A stretch of 64,000 bases of DNA from Aulostomus chinensis (GCA_037954235.1 JBBMOA010000015.1:3588001-3652000), one strand, 5' to 3'; positions 1 through 13,259 are shown, counted from the first letter of the stretch. Program-made: numbers and translations. The notes: a model not told the origin generated them from the letters alone.

Positions 1-840
1 GACAAGTCTCTGTGAGCGCAGTCAGTCTCAGTGAGCTCAGCCACAGTCGGTGGGACGGTTCCTCTTCATGCTACCGGCTCAACTTGACTCCAAGCTCCTT
101 TTCTGGTTTTCCAAGGGGCAAAAAAACAAAGTGTTTGCCGACAGTTCTGTCCAAATGAAGCAATGAGAAGTCTACCAAGAATTCTCTCAAATGTTGCCAT
201 GAAGATCACATCAGTGCCATGCGGTGGATTTCTCCTACACCAGAGGTTTCATCTTCTTTTTCTTCATCGAAGGTTTTACTTATCTGAATCAAGGGTCTTA
301 GCATGGAGAACAGACTTTTAATCTTGTCATGGACTAAATTAATTAACTTGACTTTGTGTCACAAGGTAAAAATATTCTAATCAGAGGTCCCATAAGACCA
401 ATCAGATTATTTTGTTGACCCCTGGAACAGAAAAAGAAGATTTTCAAAGCTGGACGTTAATATAACTCATCCCTCGAGTCAACAACTTGATTTTTGCAGA
501 TTTTCATCAGAGGTTAAATCAAACATCAATTTATCATCATTTTAACATCCCTCCAAAGATATTAAGCGTTCTTTGGAGACCCGATTTGATTAAGGTTTGT
601 AGGAGGGTAAATAAACGGTGGATTTTTGTTGGAGCGTGAAGTGAAAACAAAGGCTGGACTGAGTGTACTGGAGTGTGAACAATGCTGTGCATTTCAATTG
701 TTGGGACGGCGGGCGAGCAGAGTGAAGTGTGAGGGGCGCTGTCCGTGCTGCTGATTAGTCTGGACGTGTGTTACAGGTCGGCTGAATGGAAATGGCTCTG
801 ATGGACTGTGAGTAATAAACCATGATGACCTCCTGCTAAT
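1..840. other. Intergenic, no gene seen
   Basis: I find no open reading frame with family resemblance, no convincing exon with paired splice sites and no RNA gene. Base composition is ordinary for fish intergenic DNA. It could be intron or untranslated sequence of a gene outside the window, which cannot be judged from here. Confidence 0.5.
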
Positions 841-888
841 ACACACACGCGCGCACACACACACTCACACACACACACACACACACAC
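841..888. repeat. CA/CG dinucleotide microsatellite
   Basis: An alternating purine-pyrimidine run of mostly AC units, with a short GCGCGC core near its left end and one T interruption. Such tracts are typical of teleost intergenic DNA, are length-polymorphic and can adopt Z-form DNA. The cysteine/valine-rich reading frame crossing it on the minus strand is a by-product of the repeat. Confidence 0.95.
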
Positions 889-3340
889 TGCAGCCCAGAC
901 AAAAAGGCACAAGCCAATGAAGGGGACGTTGGATGCCCTGTGCCGCATACACTTTGTTTTAATTTTTTCAAATGGATGAGAACTTGCAAGGCTTTATCTA
1001 CTTGAACAAATATTACAATTCCACCTCTGCACATGCAATCTGCAAAAAATACCAATGGAACATTTAAGCACCGCTCAACTCACTGTTTGACACTGTTTTC
1101 TAAACTGGTTGACTCTCACCTCTCACAAAAACCTGACTTCCTGTTTCCAGCTTCCACTGGCAGGTATTGGAAAAATATAGCTGTAAAAGCAACTGTACTA
1201 CCAAGAGCCAAATAGTAGTGATGGTAAACAGTGAGGCACTTTCAAACCAAACGTAAAGCAAAGTGAATTTTGGAGGAAAGCACTCACCCTGTAAATGGCC
1301 AGGTTGAATTGCTGCTGACCTTGGCGGGCTAAGTTTCAGTGCAGCCAGTCAAATGGCTTTTAAGGAAAGGCAAAGCATGGGGGGGGGGGGTATGGGGGTT
1401 TGGTGTGGGGGGTGTACCTTTGAGATTTTTGTGGGTTGTAGAATTGGAAAAACTCCAACTGCAACAAATATAAGTTTGAGTCTTATGACCACAAGAGAAA
1501 ACTGGAAAGCTGCTTTCACACATACGCTGCAAACCTGACCTTATCTAGACATTACCCCGGGGAGGCTGTATGCACGAGATGTCTGAATCAGTCAGCCAGA
1601 CATTAAACTGACTTAAACTTGCCAGCTCCCTGGTATTAAGTCTGTGTAATGAGCAGTTGAGCCCATGCAGGTAATTTTCTGGGGAATTAGTGAGCACATT
1701 GACGTGCTGATCACATTCACATCATGTGAGAACGGCAAGAAAACCTAAATCTGATGATGAGGAGGAAGAATCATTTACATGGAAATGTCTAACTGGAAAG
1801 ATGATGAGATTCCGAAACGTCTGTCAGCTTCAAGGAATGGCGACAGGCTCAGGATGTCCTACATGGTGAGGCAAGACCCCTCACTCGAATATGATGGCAT
1901 GGGCCAGGGGTCCGTCACACCTTAGGACAATCTTGTGTTAATGTCACGTTAAGCAAGAGCCTGTTTATTTTAGTTACAAGTGTCTGTCCGAACAGTTAGC
2001 ATCATTTCATCTTGACCTGGTCAACTAAGGTCAAAAACATTTCTTAGTCAATAATGAAACGGAGAAAACACATGATAATTGATCACTGTTGGTCATCAGT
2101 TAGCTCCAGGGAGCACCATGGAGAGGCTGCTATCCTGTACGTGGGATAGCTGATGCATCCATCCGTCCATCCTCTTGATCTGACTGGGTTTTCGTGGCTC
2201 AGTTCTAAACAACCTCATGCCAAGTAACCGTTCCAAGGCACGGACGGTTGGGACCAAAATAGTGTTTCCAGTCGGTGAGGACACCTCTCACATGCATAAC
2301 ATCCGGTTGTGAGCGACGAGCGGGATACCTTCTGCTGCATTCATTTGAGAAAACGGCTTTAGGGCTTTTTCACACCTGCCCAGTTTAGTTCAGTCAAACT
2401 CTTGTTCATTTTCCACCTTGGCACAGGTTGTTTTTTTTTCGGGTAGGTGTGAAATAAGTAATCATATTTGGGTTTGTACCCAAAAATGTTGTTGGAAGAT
2501 TGTTTGTGGTTTGAACATTCTGAACTCAATCAAACTCAACAAGCACCTGAACTCCACTCGCTCCTGTAACCAGCTGTGCTTTGGAGTTTTGGATTCAGTC
2601 TAGCAAATACTTTCCTCTTGTATTTTTCTGTGTGTTTACTATCTCATCAACTGATTCAGACCAGCGCAAGCAAACCTCAGGTGTGAAATGCCCTCGCGCC
2701 CTGTGCCGACCTGGTGATGTGTCCTGAGTGATTATAAGCAGGCAGTTCTGAGTTTAAGAAGGGCCTCCTGTGACCACCGTGATCAGATCGCACGCCCTCG
2801 CTCTGCATTTAAATAAACACATTCATTACTATCTTTGGAAAGTTTTTAAATCAGCGTATTCACCCATCACAATTTACACTTTCTCACTAACACACCCGTA
2901 CATGCAGGAGCTCCCGTCTTGATTTGAATGGTGTGTTTGGGAGAGAGAGAGCGAGAGGCTGCTGGGTGAGCCAGACTGACTTAACACAGAGAACAAGTGG
3001 TGCAACGGTTCTTTCTGTTAGACAGTAAAAGAAAAAGAGGGAGAATTCAAAGCAAGACAGGTCGGTTTCTTGGTGTCTTCCTGACAAACCAAACCACCTC
3101 ATTTACCCGATCTACCTTTAATATATCTCTTGACCAAATGCTGAGGTAATACTGGATGCTGCCTTTTACACGTATCAGTGCATATTTTCTGCTATCAGCC
3201 AGGGAGGAGGCCATTCAATGTGGCCCAGATTACATTTATGGTTCAAGGATGAGGACCTGACCACCTCTGAATCTGGTCGCAATGATCAGCTCTCAATGCA
3301 CCATGACTGAGTGTGTTCACACTCGTGATTGGATCCATCA
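889..3340. other. Intergenic, no gene seen
   Basis: No supported gene. Small simple-sequence features only: a run of ten or more G near 1,380-1,390 and a short GA-rich patch near 2,941-2,957. Reading frames here are short, lack domain motifs and are not flanked by matching splice signals. Confidence 0.5.
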
Positions 3341-3345
3341 GGCCC

Positions 3346-3597
3346 AAACAGGGTCCTAAAACAGGACCTCAGAACAGGGCCTTACAACAGGACCTTACAA
3401 CAGGGTCTTAAAACCGGACCTCAGAACAGGGTCTTACAACAGGACCTTACAACAGGGTCTTACAACAGGACCTTACAACAGGGTCTTACAACAGGACCTT
3501 ACAACAGGGTCTTAAAACCGGACCTCAGAACAGGACCTTACAACAGGACCTTACAACAGGGTCTTAAAACAGGACCTGAGAACAGGACCTGAGACTA
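3346..3597 (+). repeat. 13-bp minisatellite array
   Basis: About nineteen tandem copies of a 13-base unit, alternating between two main variants, AACAGGACCTTAC and AACAGGGTCTTAC, so the higher-order period is 26 bases. Edge copies carry CTCAG or CTGAG endings and AACCGG variants. Because 13 is not a multiple of 3, a frame through the array repeats every 39 bases as a 13-residue pattern rich in Gln, Asn, Thr and Leu. I read the 87-codon frame over it as a consequence of the repeat, not a gene. Confidence 0.93.
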
Positions 3598-6500
3598 TCA
3601 CTGAGGTGTCAAATGTCTGAGGTGTATAAAATCCTTTCGTCTGAAGCGTTGGTGGGCTCTTCACTAGATATTTATGCATCCAACATCCACATTCTCACAG
3701 CTTTTGCACATTTGGATCACTCCAAGTGGCTGCGAGGAGCAGGCGCTGTCATCCTCTGTTCTATCATCAATCCTGGCCACGAGGCTGTTTTAATCTACCT
3801 AATCCTCTTGGTGGATTAAAATAATAAATACTTAATCCATGCTCACAGGTGTTCATCAAGGTGGGTACTTGACTACTTGGTGCTGTATTTGGGATGTCAT
3901 TTAAAGACAGTTTGATAGCCGTATTTAGTATAATGAAGTTTAATATTTCATGAAATATTTAGTTCTATTTAGAGGATCAGTGAATACAAATGAGGTAAAA
4001 AGGCTTTTGTTTGGTTTCAGTTAAGATGTCTGTGGGATATCTGCATTTACTTTCACCAGTGATAGACACAGGACCAGTGTTTAGTAGTTGTTTGGGGTGG
4101 TTTATTTTTTGTAAATGAATATAATGGTAAAGAGTTTTGCCTTTTAATTCTCTGCTGTGTTGGTTGGTTGTGTTGGTTGTTCTGCTGTCCAACACAGATA
4201 CCAAAATAACCAAATCCATGCACCAAGCAGTCTCCGTTTGGTTCGGATTAGTTTCTTATCTGTACTTTACAGATGGATTCTACAGTGCAGACACATTCAA
4301 ATTTGTGTCATTTTTGGATTCGCGGGGTTCTAAACACTGGCCCCGCTTGGACACCAGAGACACACGGTCTCATTATACTGAGTCGCTGATTGTGAACTAC
4401 ATTTGGAAATGTGACTAATTTATTTCACTTATAACAGCTTGACTGGAATAGTAACAAACACATCATTAAATCAAGAATTTCCCACTGTCGTCCTTATGAA
4501 ACTCAGTGTGATGCCAACAACTTTCATTAAAAAAACATGGAACCATTCAGGGCTCAGAGTTCCTTCAGCACAGAAATATGACACTAATCATGCACCAGTG
4601 GATGCCGAGCGTGGGGAAAACTGCTTACTTCTTTATTAACGTTTTCTTATAATACTATAAAAAAATAATAATTGATGAAGTTGGCTCTAAGCAAGCGCTT
4701 TAAAAGCTTTCTGTGGTCTCACAATACTATCTCCAAATCAATATTTCATTAACTGGATAGAGGTGCAATGTTCCTCGTTAATAAGAGGGTTTGGCTGGGC
4801 TCAGAGTTAGCCGTTAGTGAATCTCAGGCAGGGCGGCGAGCAATTCTGTTCCACCTGGCCTTCAGACACATGCCTGGACCTCCCTTGATTGTTTCTGTGT
4901 TTATGGGCCATTTTATGACCAGAGAGTCCCTGATCTCTTGTGTTGTCAGGCATCAGGTGACTTTCCCCGCTGCAACGGTGAGTAACAAACATAAGTGCAT
5001 CTGACTTCGGCCCTAATTGACAGAAAATGTGCAGCCGCCCACAATAACGATGCTGTAAGTACAGAGAGGAAATCAGGTTCACACTGGCTGACAGAGGATG
5101 TATGCATCACATTGAAGAGGTTATCATGTCCAAAAGCACTCATTTGATACTTTGGTCAATACTTCAGAGTTATAGGGGCTTACTTTTGGAGTTGAAAAAT
5201 GAATATTGGGCAGAAAATCTATTTTACTTTTACTTTGGGATTTATGGTACAATTGCTATGATCTTTACAGCAGCTACATACTCAAATAGTCCAGGTTGCG
5301 TTGATGAATGATACCAGGCGCATCCTGGGAGAACTGGGATTTTACAGTGTTTTAAACAATAAGAGCTGGTGATGGGTTCAAGGTTTGGATTTAGGTAGAT
5401 TTAGACGTTTATGACCACTAGAAATAATAAGATGGGCAGGCAGGAGTCCAAAACTCTAACAGAACCACAGAGGGCCTAAAGATCCGTTTTGTGGTTCCAG
5501 AGGCATTATAAAAAAAAAAAAAATACATGAGCCTCTGCTTTGGAATGTGTCTTTGCTGCTCCAGTTCTCAGGGTTAAGGTTTAGAAATGACATCATTTGA
5601 TCTCACCTGGGTTTTTGTTCATATTCGGACTTTATATTGCAGTTCTGTAAGACACAACTCACGAGTCATTCTTGAAGTGATTCACTCAGAACATTTCTTC
5701 TAATGTACAAATTTCCACTGGGACTTGGAAATATTTTGATGGTCAAACGTCAAGGTCATTATTGTGGTATCCCTACATCTGATGTGTTAAAATCTGTATT
5801 TGTCTCTATAGGTCATGTGATGTTCCAGCTGCGCAGGTACTGGCCTGTCCTGGTCACCATGGCCTACCACTAATACTTCACCAATATCTGTTGTTCAGTT
5901 CTGGCAGAGAACCTTGTGTTACTTTCAGTTCCTTCATTCACTTCTATACACAACCTCATTCTCAGTGTTAAAAATGAATCCCCCCAGGGAGGTGATTACC
6001 CATGAGCCTGCGATCATTCTCAAGGGTCTGGACATGAAATGAAACGTCTATTCCAAGAATCCGTGTGCTCGGCCGGACCAGGCGCTTCACTTGATTGTTT
6101 GCTGTGCCGTCATGTTAAGATTCTGGAGAGCCTAATTAGATACTGAATGGCTTCATGGTACAGCACCTTTACAATCCTGTTAAAATCAAGACAACGTGTA
6201 GGAAACTGCAATAAAAGCGATCACCAGGAAGGAACACCAGGCCCTTCTCACTTCCTGCGAGAAAACCGTGGTCAAAGAGACCCCTCACACATTTTACATT
6301 TCTCGTATGAACTTTTACCTTCGGGCATTCTTACTTTACTCCATTTACACAGTGTTTAAGTTTATGTAGTGCAGTCCAAATGTCTAGTTAGCATTATTTT
6401 ACCCTGCAGTAGTGGACTCAAATTATCCTACACTGCATTTAAACAGTAGCATAGAATCAATACTGACTAACCAAGCCTCAGCTAAAACAAAGTCGTGAAT

Positions 6501-7859
6501 CATTTTCAGATACAGCCGTGCTCTCTGCTGTTTTTGTCAGTGATTAAATGAAAAAACAACCAGCTGTGGTCTTGTAGGTCCTAATCCGGTTCAGTAAATC
6601 TCTATATTAGTCCCAGATGGTTTGTTTCACAGAACCATCAGAGCCACAGATCCAAATGTTTGGAACAGGGCAGACACTTTATAAAAAGAAATTCTTGGCA
6701 GGTAACTGCATAAACCATCTGTCTGTCACTGTCTATCAGGGGCAACTTCAACTTTGGATCTGATCAAACGTCTGATGTGTTAGCTGACGCCAGCAGGAGA
6801 GCAAAAACATCTTTTCCATCCAGAAAAGTCTTCATCCACTCCATTTCTGAAATATTGGATGCTACAGCAGCATCTACACTAACCTCATCAGGAGCCACTG
6901 TTTTATTGTTTCTTCCTGTAGTTTTTGTCCCGTCATTACACCTAAACTTGGTCGACTGGTTCCCCGAGCGATCGTGTGACATCTTGATCTAGAAACGAGC
7001 TGTCTCTTAAGCTGGTCAGGGCCACCACTGGCCAGGGTTGCAATCGCCATGTCTACAGCCCTGCTTCCAGCACCTCCATACATTAGTAGCCACTCATATA
7101 TCGGTTCCTTTAGTGTGTTGCTGCCCTAAAGGGACCTTCCAAATGTGTGAAACTAGAGAAAAGCTTCAATGATTACCACAGAGTGAAAGACTGCAATGTG
7201 AGGGACTGAAATTGCTCTGTACTTGTTCTTCCTCTCTTATCTCCTTAAACTCCGTGAGACTTTTCCTTGAGTATGCACTGGATTGGTGTGGTGACTGATC
7301 ACTGTGGGGTTTTGGCATTAATGCAAATCTAATGAAGGTGTCATTCAGGATGGCGTGCTTGGCCATTTGATTAACTTTTGTGCAGCTGGAATGAAATATT
7401 GGAATACACATGCACAGCATCAGAATAACAGAAAGTCAATTTAACTGTGACAGTACTTTTTTTTTTCTCTCTCTCATCGTTTCTGCACTGCTTGGCTCCA
7501 AGCAGTGAGCAGCAGCACGCATGACGGATTGAAATATTGAAATTCATCTTGATGAATTGAGAGACATGCAGCACACATACCCCGCTGGATTCTGTCAGAT
7601 TGGTTTTTTGTGTCTCTCATTTCACGTGTGATGTGATCCGTTGGAGGAGTCTGCAGTCATGGTACAGGAAGGGTTTCTCTGCGCCCTGCAAACTGCGAGT
7701 CAGGCTTCTGCCTGCTGCTGATGTGCTTGACGGGCCCTTCTACATATGATGCAACAGTGACACCCAGTGCGCTGAAAATGCAGGAGTGTCACCATGCATT
7801 TACTCCATGGTCTACCAGGAATAGGATTCGGTTAATAACTAATTGCAAAATCCTCCTCA
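3598..7859. other. Intergenic, no gene seen
   Basis: About 4.3 kb with only short unrelated reading frames, an A-rich run near 5,511-5,523 and a T-run near 7,457. I see no exon that resembles a protein I know, no tRNA-like cloverleaf and no clear transposon end. Confidence 0.5.
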
Positions 7860-8005
7860 TGGCCCTGCCATGGACTGGTGACCTGTCCAGGGTGAACCCC
7901 GCCTCTCGCCTGAAGGCGCTGGGTAGGCTCCAGCCCCCCCCCCCCCCCCCCCCGCGACCCTTAACAGGAATAAGCGGAAGAAAATGGATGGGTGGATGGA
8001 TCTAC
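7860..8005 (+). mobile_element. Truncated tRNA-derived SINE (3' body and tail)
   Basis: This stretch matches the 3' body of the teleost SINE also present at 47,074-47,451: a 'ccatggactggtgacctgtc' block, a 'gggtgaacccc' block, 'taggctccagcc', then 'cttaacagg..taagcgg' and a GATGGATG-type tail. The 5' tRNA-like head is absent, as usual for a 5'-truncated copy. A 20-base C run (7,934-7,953) has grown inside it. The 132-codon reading frame through this region is read-through of the SINE and not a gene. Confidence 0.8.
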
Positions 8006-8079
8006 ATTTGTCGGGATCATCTGAAATCCACTCCACGACGACAAAAGTGGAGGGAAGTCTTTGATATTATCCCCCAGTC

Positions 8080-8290
8080 TCAGTTGATATTTGTGACAAA
8101 TTTGACAGAAATCCCCTGAGGCTGTCTTGATACAATGCATTGACAAAGAAGTACACATGTGCATGTGAGGTGACAGTCACCTTCACCTTAGGCCAGATCA
8201 CTTCATCACCCTAGAGAGGGTGCTTGTGCCAGATCTGAGCAAATTCCCCCGAGGTGTTTCTTAGATATCACGTCAACAAGGTGAAGAAGT
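8080..8290 (+). mobile_element. Decayed teleost interspersed repeat
   Basis: The run 'gtgccagatctgagcaaatt' followed by 'ccccgaggtgtttcttagat' resembles a very common fish dispersed repeat with a consensus like 'GTGCCAAATTTGAAGAAATT...GGCGTTCCTGAGATATCGCG'. The upstream part ('gtgacaaatttgacagaaat' then 'cccctgaggctgtcttgata') looks like a second, older version of the same block. Family name unknown to me; the assignment is from memory of teleost genomes. Confidence 0.5.
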
Positions 8291-10848
8291 AGTTAAAAAA
8301 AGTGAGGTTTTTTTTTGTTTTTTTCATGAAAAAGAAAGTAAAAGCAGCTTTACTGGGAGCCGTCCAGAGAGCTAACAAACACTTCTGTATCTGGACTGGT
8401 TTCACATGGGAAAAGCATCCAGCACTGGGCCAGCAGGCAGCTGCTCTCTGATGTTTGTGCCAAAGATTTCATATGGGAGTTAACACCGTTTTGTGTCTTC
8501 AGTCATTCCCTGTGCACCAGCACCACACAGAGATCCAGACAGCACAAAAGTTAAAAGGAAATGAATAACAACCTGAGGCACTCCCCACACAACTGGCCTC
8601 AGATTTCTATTTGTCTCTGAGCTTCCTGCTCCCCTCCCTCCTGTGAGCACAATGACCGACAAACGCTAAAAACAAATCAAGACATCCAATTCTTTCATCC
8701 AGGTGTGTGCATGCTCTTGTATAGCAAAGATTTTCAATGCACCATTTCATTTGTCATGAATAATAAAGCCGAGACTACTTCAATCTCACCCCATGTTAAT
8801 TCTCGACTCTGGCTGTTTGTTTTCTTGTCCGATGTGCTCATGCTTCGAAAGAGATGATCATAATTCAGGTCATGAAACAACTGAACTTGTCTGCAGCATC
8901 CATGTGGATGGAGTCACGGGCCAACGGGGATACAGAGAAGCTTGCTTTGATCATTTATTTATGTGGCGGACAACTGACGTCCCTCCCGCAACTCATCAGG
9001 ACATTTAAATTCTCAAAATCGTTTGCTGGTCTTACCAGTATGAGTGTGTGTCAGGAAACGCTGGTTTGCTTGCTCACCTTAATACATAACATCTGGTGAA
9101 TTCAGTTGGAAAAATGGAACTATCGCTTCCTGCACTTGGAGGAGGTGCTGCAACAAGCGCATACAACAACTAGGAGCCCAATAATGGACTGTTTACAATA
9201 ACATTAAATGTTGGTTGAGAGAAAGAGAGAGTGAAAGTGTAACAGAGAGAGAAAAATAAGATGAAACCTTGTGCTCTTCTCAGGAGTTGTTGCTGTCTCG
9301 TGCTGCGGGACCGAGTTCGCCTCCCAAACTGAGATTGAGGGCACTTGTTTCCAGAAACTGAAGCCAACAGATGGCATTTCACGGGAAGATACTATTCGAG
9401 CTGACAAGGGCTTTAGAGGAAGTTTGTGACAGCCACACACACAAGCGGATCACTCACATCAAGAACAAGAAACTGAGGGCCAATTAAGAACAAGAAGGAA
9501 TACTACAGGGACTCGATAGCCACAAGGCACCGTGGCCTTTAGAAAATGCAAGATCCAGGAGAGGACACATTTTTATGACTCGGACTCACTCGATTCCTCT
9601 AAGGATGCCTTTCCCTTCTAAATTCAATTCATTAGCACAGCCAGAGGCCACTTGGAGAGCGCGTAACTCCACCAAGGTGAAATGACGTCATCCAGGCACT
9701 TGGAGATGTCAGCAAAACACATTATGATAAAATGCAGATTTTGCCATCAGTGTAACCTGCGCCAAAATTTGGCTCACGTGACATCCCTCCACCAAGTCTG
9801 ATGAAAAGCGGTCACATTCTTTTAACATGATCTTGTCAATGACAGAAAAAAAAGCACCAGTCACATGACCTCTGTGGCGGATGGAAGCAGGTCATTTTCT
9901 TGGATGAATCCTAAAACCTGGAGGTAAATTAGCAGCATGTTGAACAACTGGTCCTTGGCTCAGAATATTGAATGTCTTTGATTACATGCCTCAAAGATCT
10001 ATAATGAAAAATGTTACTGCAACATTTTGTTCTGACATAAAATACATCAGAATATATCACACTTGTGAGTTTTCATGAATTTATGTGGTTGCCAACGAGC
10101 GGCTCAACAAGACGAGGCAGATCTGCTGAGCAGAGAACCGAGGCGTACATCTGCGTTTGTTCGTAGCATTCATAGCAAGCCTTCTACGTCTCGTGGTTGC
10201 ATTTATGCTTCAAAATCATAACAAGGGTGTACATTTGGGAAGGTTAGCATGCGCAAAAAAAGAGAACATATTTTCAGCAATCATCCAGTCCAAAACAATC
10301 CCATGTCTTGTGGACAAGAGTGTCCAAAATGATCCTAACTACCAGGTTGGCCTACAGAAAAAGTCGTTCATGTGGAACTCCATAAAATCAATTTTTAATC
10401 ACAAAGTTCCATCTTCTTTTGGCCAGGCTGAAGCCTCCAAGCTAAGCTGTAACTTACAGGCGAACTGTTCTATCGGGCAGCTCTGAGGACGTCTGCAGGC
10501 CAGTTCCTCACAGCGCTGCAGTGCAAGTGAAGACCAGTGAAACTGACAGGTCTAAGCTCAGAGGAGGAGCTGCAGAGACGACTGTCACCCTAACAGCACT
10601 GAAACAAAGTGAAGCTGCGATGATGACAGACACACACTCACAGCACCGTTTTCATGAGGCACCAAAAACACTTTCCTATCCTTTGGGATATTTTTGCTCA
10701 CTTGTGCCTCTTTGATTTCCTTCTCGCTGCGTTGGGAGGAGGGGCTCAGAAGAGAGAGTGTCACTCGCAATTCAGCGGTGAAGTAGAGTGCAGATTTCAA
10801 AGTGTTTGCACATGTCTGGATTTATCCACCGTGACATTTAATAACTTG
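8291..10848. other. Intergenic, no gene seen; decayed repeat near 9.79-9.84 kb
   Basis: No supported gene. Around 9,788-9,840 the sequence 'ccaccaagtctgatgaaaag' resembles the frequent fish repeat block 'CACCAAGTTTCATGAAAATC', suggesting another decayed interspersed repeat. The remaining reading frames are short and featureless. Confidence 0.4.
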
Positions 10849-10854
10849 TTTATT
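10849..10854 (-). terminator. Polyadenylation signal of MRPL22
   Basis: AATAAA on the minus strand (TTTATT on the plus strand), 72 bases beyond the MRPL22 stop codon. This gives a short 3' untranslated region, as is usual for mitochondrial ribosomal protein genes. Confidence 0.7.
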
Positions 10855-10925
10855 TACAAATGACATTATGAGAAACACAGACACTGAAACAAAGCTGAGC
10901 GGTGACATGGTACTGAGCATCAGGT

Positions 10926-13259
10926 CTACAGACTATGGATGATGGTCCGGTTCTTGAGGCTCTGGACGTACTCTTTAGCCTGGTCTAAGCTCGTCCTTTT
11001 CTCTGTTTCGGGAGGTTTCCCCTCCACCAGCTTGACAAAGTAGTGACAATAAACTTTGTCCATGATGCCAAACGCTCCCCTGCCATGGTATCGGATGCGC
11101 TTCAGATATTTCCCTTTACCGGAGAAGGACTCAGCTGCAGGAGGGACACAAGAGGGGAGAATGTGACGGATAAGGGACACCAAATGAAGGTCATTTTCGC
11201 CACTTTAAGTTACATTGTGAGGTCCAAATTAAATCACCTTCGTCAACCACCTGCAAGATTGACAAATTTAGAAGGAATTTGTTTGGCTTTTGGTAACAGT
11301 CGGCACCTATTTGTAATGTTGGGCTGCCACCTAGTGGACAGAACCCAGAGGGGCAGTGCCGAAGTCTGCGTGAAGAGTAAGTAAACAGGGAAAAGGTAAA
11401 TATCTATCACAGATTGTATTTGAGATTTAAACATTCGACTTTGAATACTGAAAATGTAACTTGGGTCATAGAAGACTTCAAAATACACAACTTATAGAGC
11501 ACAAAAATGGATAAACACCTGTGTGTTCATGTATGTGGGGTTTGAGGTGAGGCACTCACCGACATACAGGTTGGATTTGTACTCGACATTGTGATTCCTC
11601 ACTGCCATCTCCTGAGCTTCCAACAGCACCTGAACAGAAACACAGCTGGGAGATCTGTGCACTTCTCAAGCAAAAGTGGGACGCAAGTATCGCATCAGCA
11701 TCAACGCCTTTAATAAAACATGAGCGGTGAAAAGTTGATGGAGGTGCTATCACTCAAGATGAAGCACTGATACGTGCAGCTACGTACTTCTCTCATGATC
11801 TTCGCCCCTTTCTTGTCGTTGAACTCCAACTGAGCGATGGCTTCGTCGATGTTCATCCCTCGGATCTGTGACAGCCAACGAACAGACGGAACAACCGAAT
11901 CAACGTCTGCTGCACAGCTGTTAGGACAGCATGACATCATAAAGGTGTCCAGGGCAGGAACAGGAAATCCCTCATTGGTTACTCCTCCTGAGCATTCATC
12001 CATATTTCCCTTTGCTCAAATGTCTGTTGTTGTGTGTTTGTTTGTGTTTTTGTTGCTATGATGACATGAAGACTGACAGGCTTGTTTTCAGAACAGGAAA
12101 GAGCAGATTTGTGTCGCGGTGAAGAAAAGCTTTTTTTCTCTCTACATGAGCCTTGGCAGACTGGTGCTGATTTCAAACACAATGCAGCTCTGTTACAAAC
12201 CACCACTGGTGCCTCCAACAACAGTTTGAAACAGGCTGTTTGAGGATGTCAAGCTTTATTCTCACCATTTTGGCCAAGTACCACATCTTGTCTTTGCTGT
12301 ATTTGATCTGTCTCCTACAGTGACAGATCTCCTGTGGAAGAGAGATTCAGATTTATGTACAGTAGCAAGTGACTGCTTTGCTTTTCTAGAAATATCGGCT
12401 TTAAGTATGTCAGTCTTTGCGTTACAAACAGGCAGGGAGACGTACTGCTGGTCTGCGGGGCTCATCTGGCAGCTGAGGAGGATACACCACCCGGTTCTTC
12501 CTCTCCCACTTATCTACTTCCAATGAAGAGGTGGTGTGGAGGCACAGCAGCTGCTGAGGGCCACCGACTAGAACTGGTAACCTGCAAAGAGACAGAGGAT
12601 AAAGATGTGGGGGGGGAAAAAAAAAAAATCACCTGCACCAGCCGAGACATTCACACTCCATCATCAGATTATACAAAACTCTTAATTTCTCCCCGCTGGC
12701 TCGAACCTCTTTAAAGGCTGGAACAACTCCTGGGGGTGTTTGCTCAAGGACCCATTAACTTAAGCTACAGAAGAAAAGCTGATAGCTATTAGGCCTGTTG
12801 ATCCTCCTTTGTCTGTACGTTGAGGGCGATAAAAAAAATTATTAAAAAGAAAACTTGTGATAATGAATCTAGCTTGTAATCTTCCCAGAAAATTCTCCAG
12901 AACCAGATTAATTATACCAGACCGGCACTGTGAACTCGGAGAAAAATGAGTTGAGAAAAACCTGAAACAAAGTTGTCTGGAGAACAGAGTTAATTCTCCT
13001 CAATAGTCCACCTCTGTCTGATCTGTCCTTCTGCAGTAACGAAGGTAGCTTGCTAGCTCAGAAGCTAACGTCACTGCTTCAGCCATGTTTCTTACCTTGA
13101 CTGGAAAAGACGGGACAGATTCCGAATAAAAGCGGTACCTGTAAACACGCAAGGAGGCGTCAAACCGTTGCCAGCGACACAATATTACCATGCAACGAGC
13201 AATGTGAGTATGAACAGAAGTCAATCTCGCTCACCACCTCCCGTCATTGCGGCAGCCAT
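10926..13259 (-). CDS. mrpl22: Mitochondrial large-ribosomal-subunit protein uL22m (MRPL22)
   Basis: A component of the mitochondrial 39S subunit; uL22 proteins line the peptide exit tunnel. Six coding exons join in phase on the minus strand: 13259-13235, 12573-12446, 12331-12266, 11865-11788, 11629-11560, 11134-10926. The product is 191 residues (human 206). Diagnostic stretches match the human protein nearly residue for residue: WERKNRVVYPPQLPDEPRRP, KYSKDKMWYLAK, AQLEFNDKKGAKIM and LKRIRYHGRGAFGIMDKVYC. The N-terminus is less conserved, as expected for a cleaved mitochondrial targeting peptide. The start ATG is in a good context (gcaacATGG). Exon 2 is placed at the second of two acceptors 8 bases apart because only it keeps frame with the first exon's gtgagc donor. 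Head to head with GEMIN5, as in human. Orthology is secure; only the exon 1/2 junction is uncertain. Confidence 0.95.

Noticed and set aside
3329..3592. An 87-codon open frame with a 13-residue repeat
   Set aside because: It is the translation of a 13-base minisatellite; the same periodic peptide arises in every forward frame and nothing else supports a gene.
7721..8119. A 132-codon plus-strand frame
   Set aside because: It runs through a SINE tail, a 20-base C homopolymer and a decayed dispersed repeat.
13000..13224. A 74-codon minus-strand frame upstream of MRPL22 exon 2, with a donor-like site near 13,094
   Set aside because: No resemblance to the MRPL22 N-terminus or another family, and the ATG at 13,259 with a gtgagc donor gives an in-frame model. 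Kept only as an alternative first-exon possibility.
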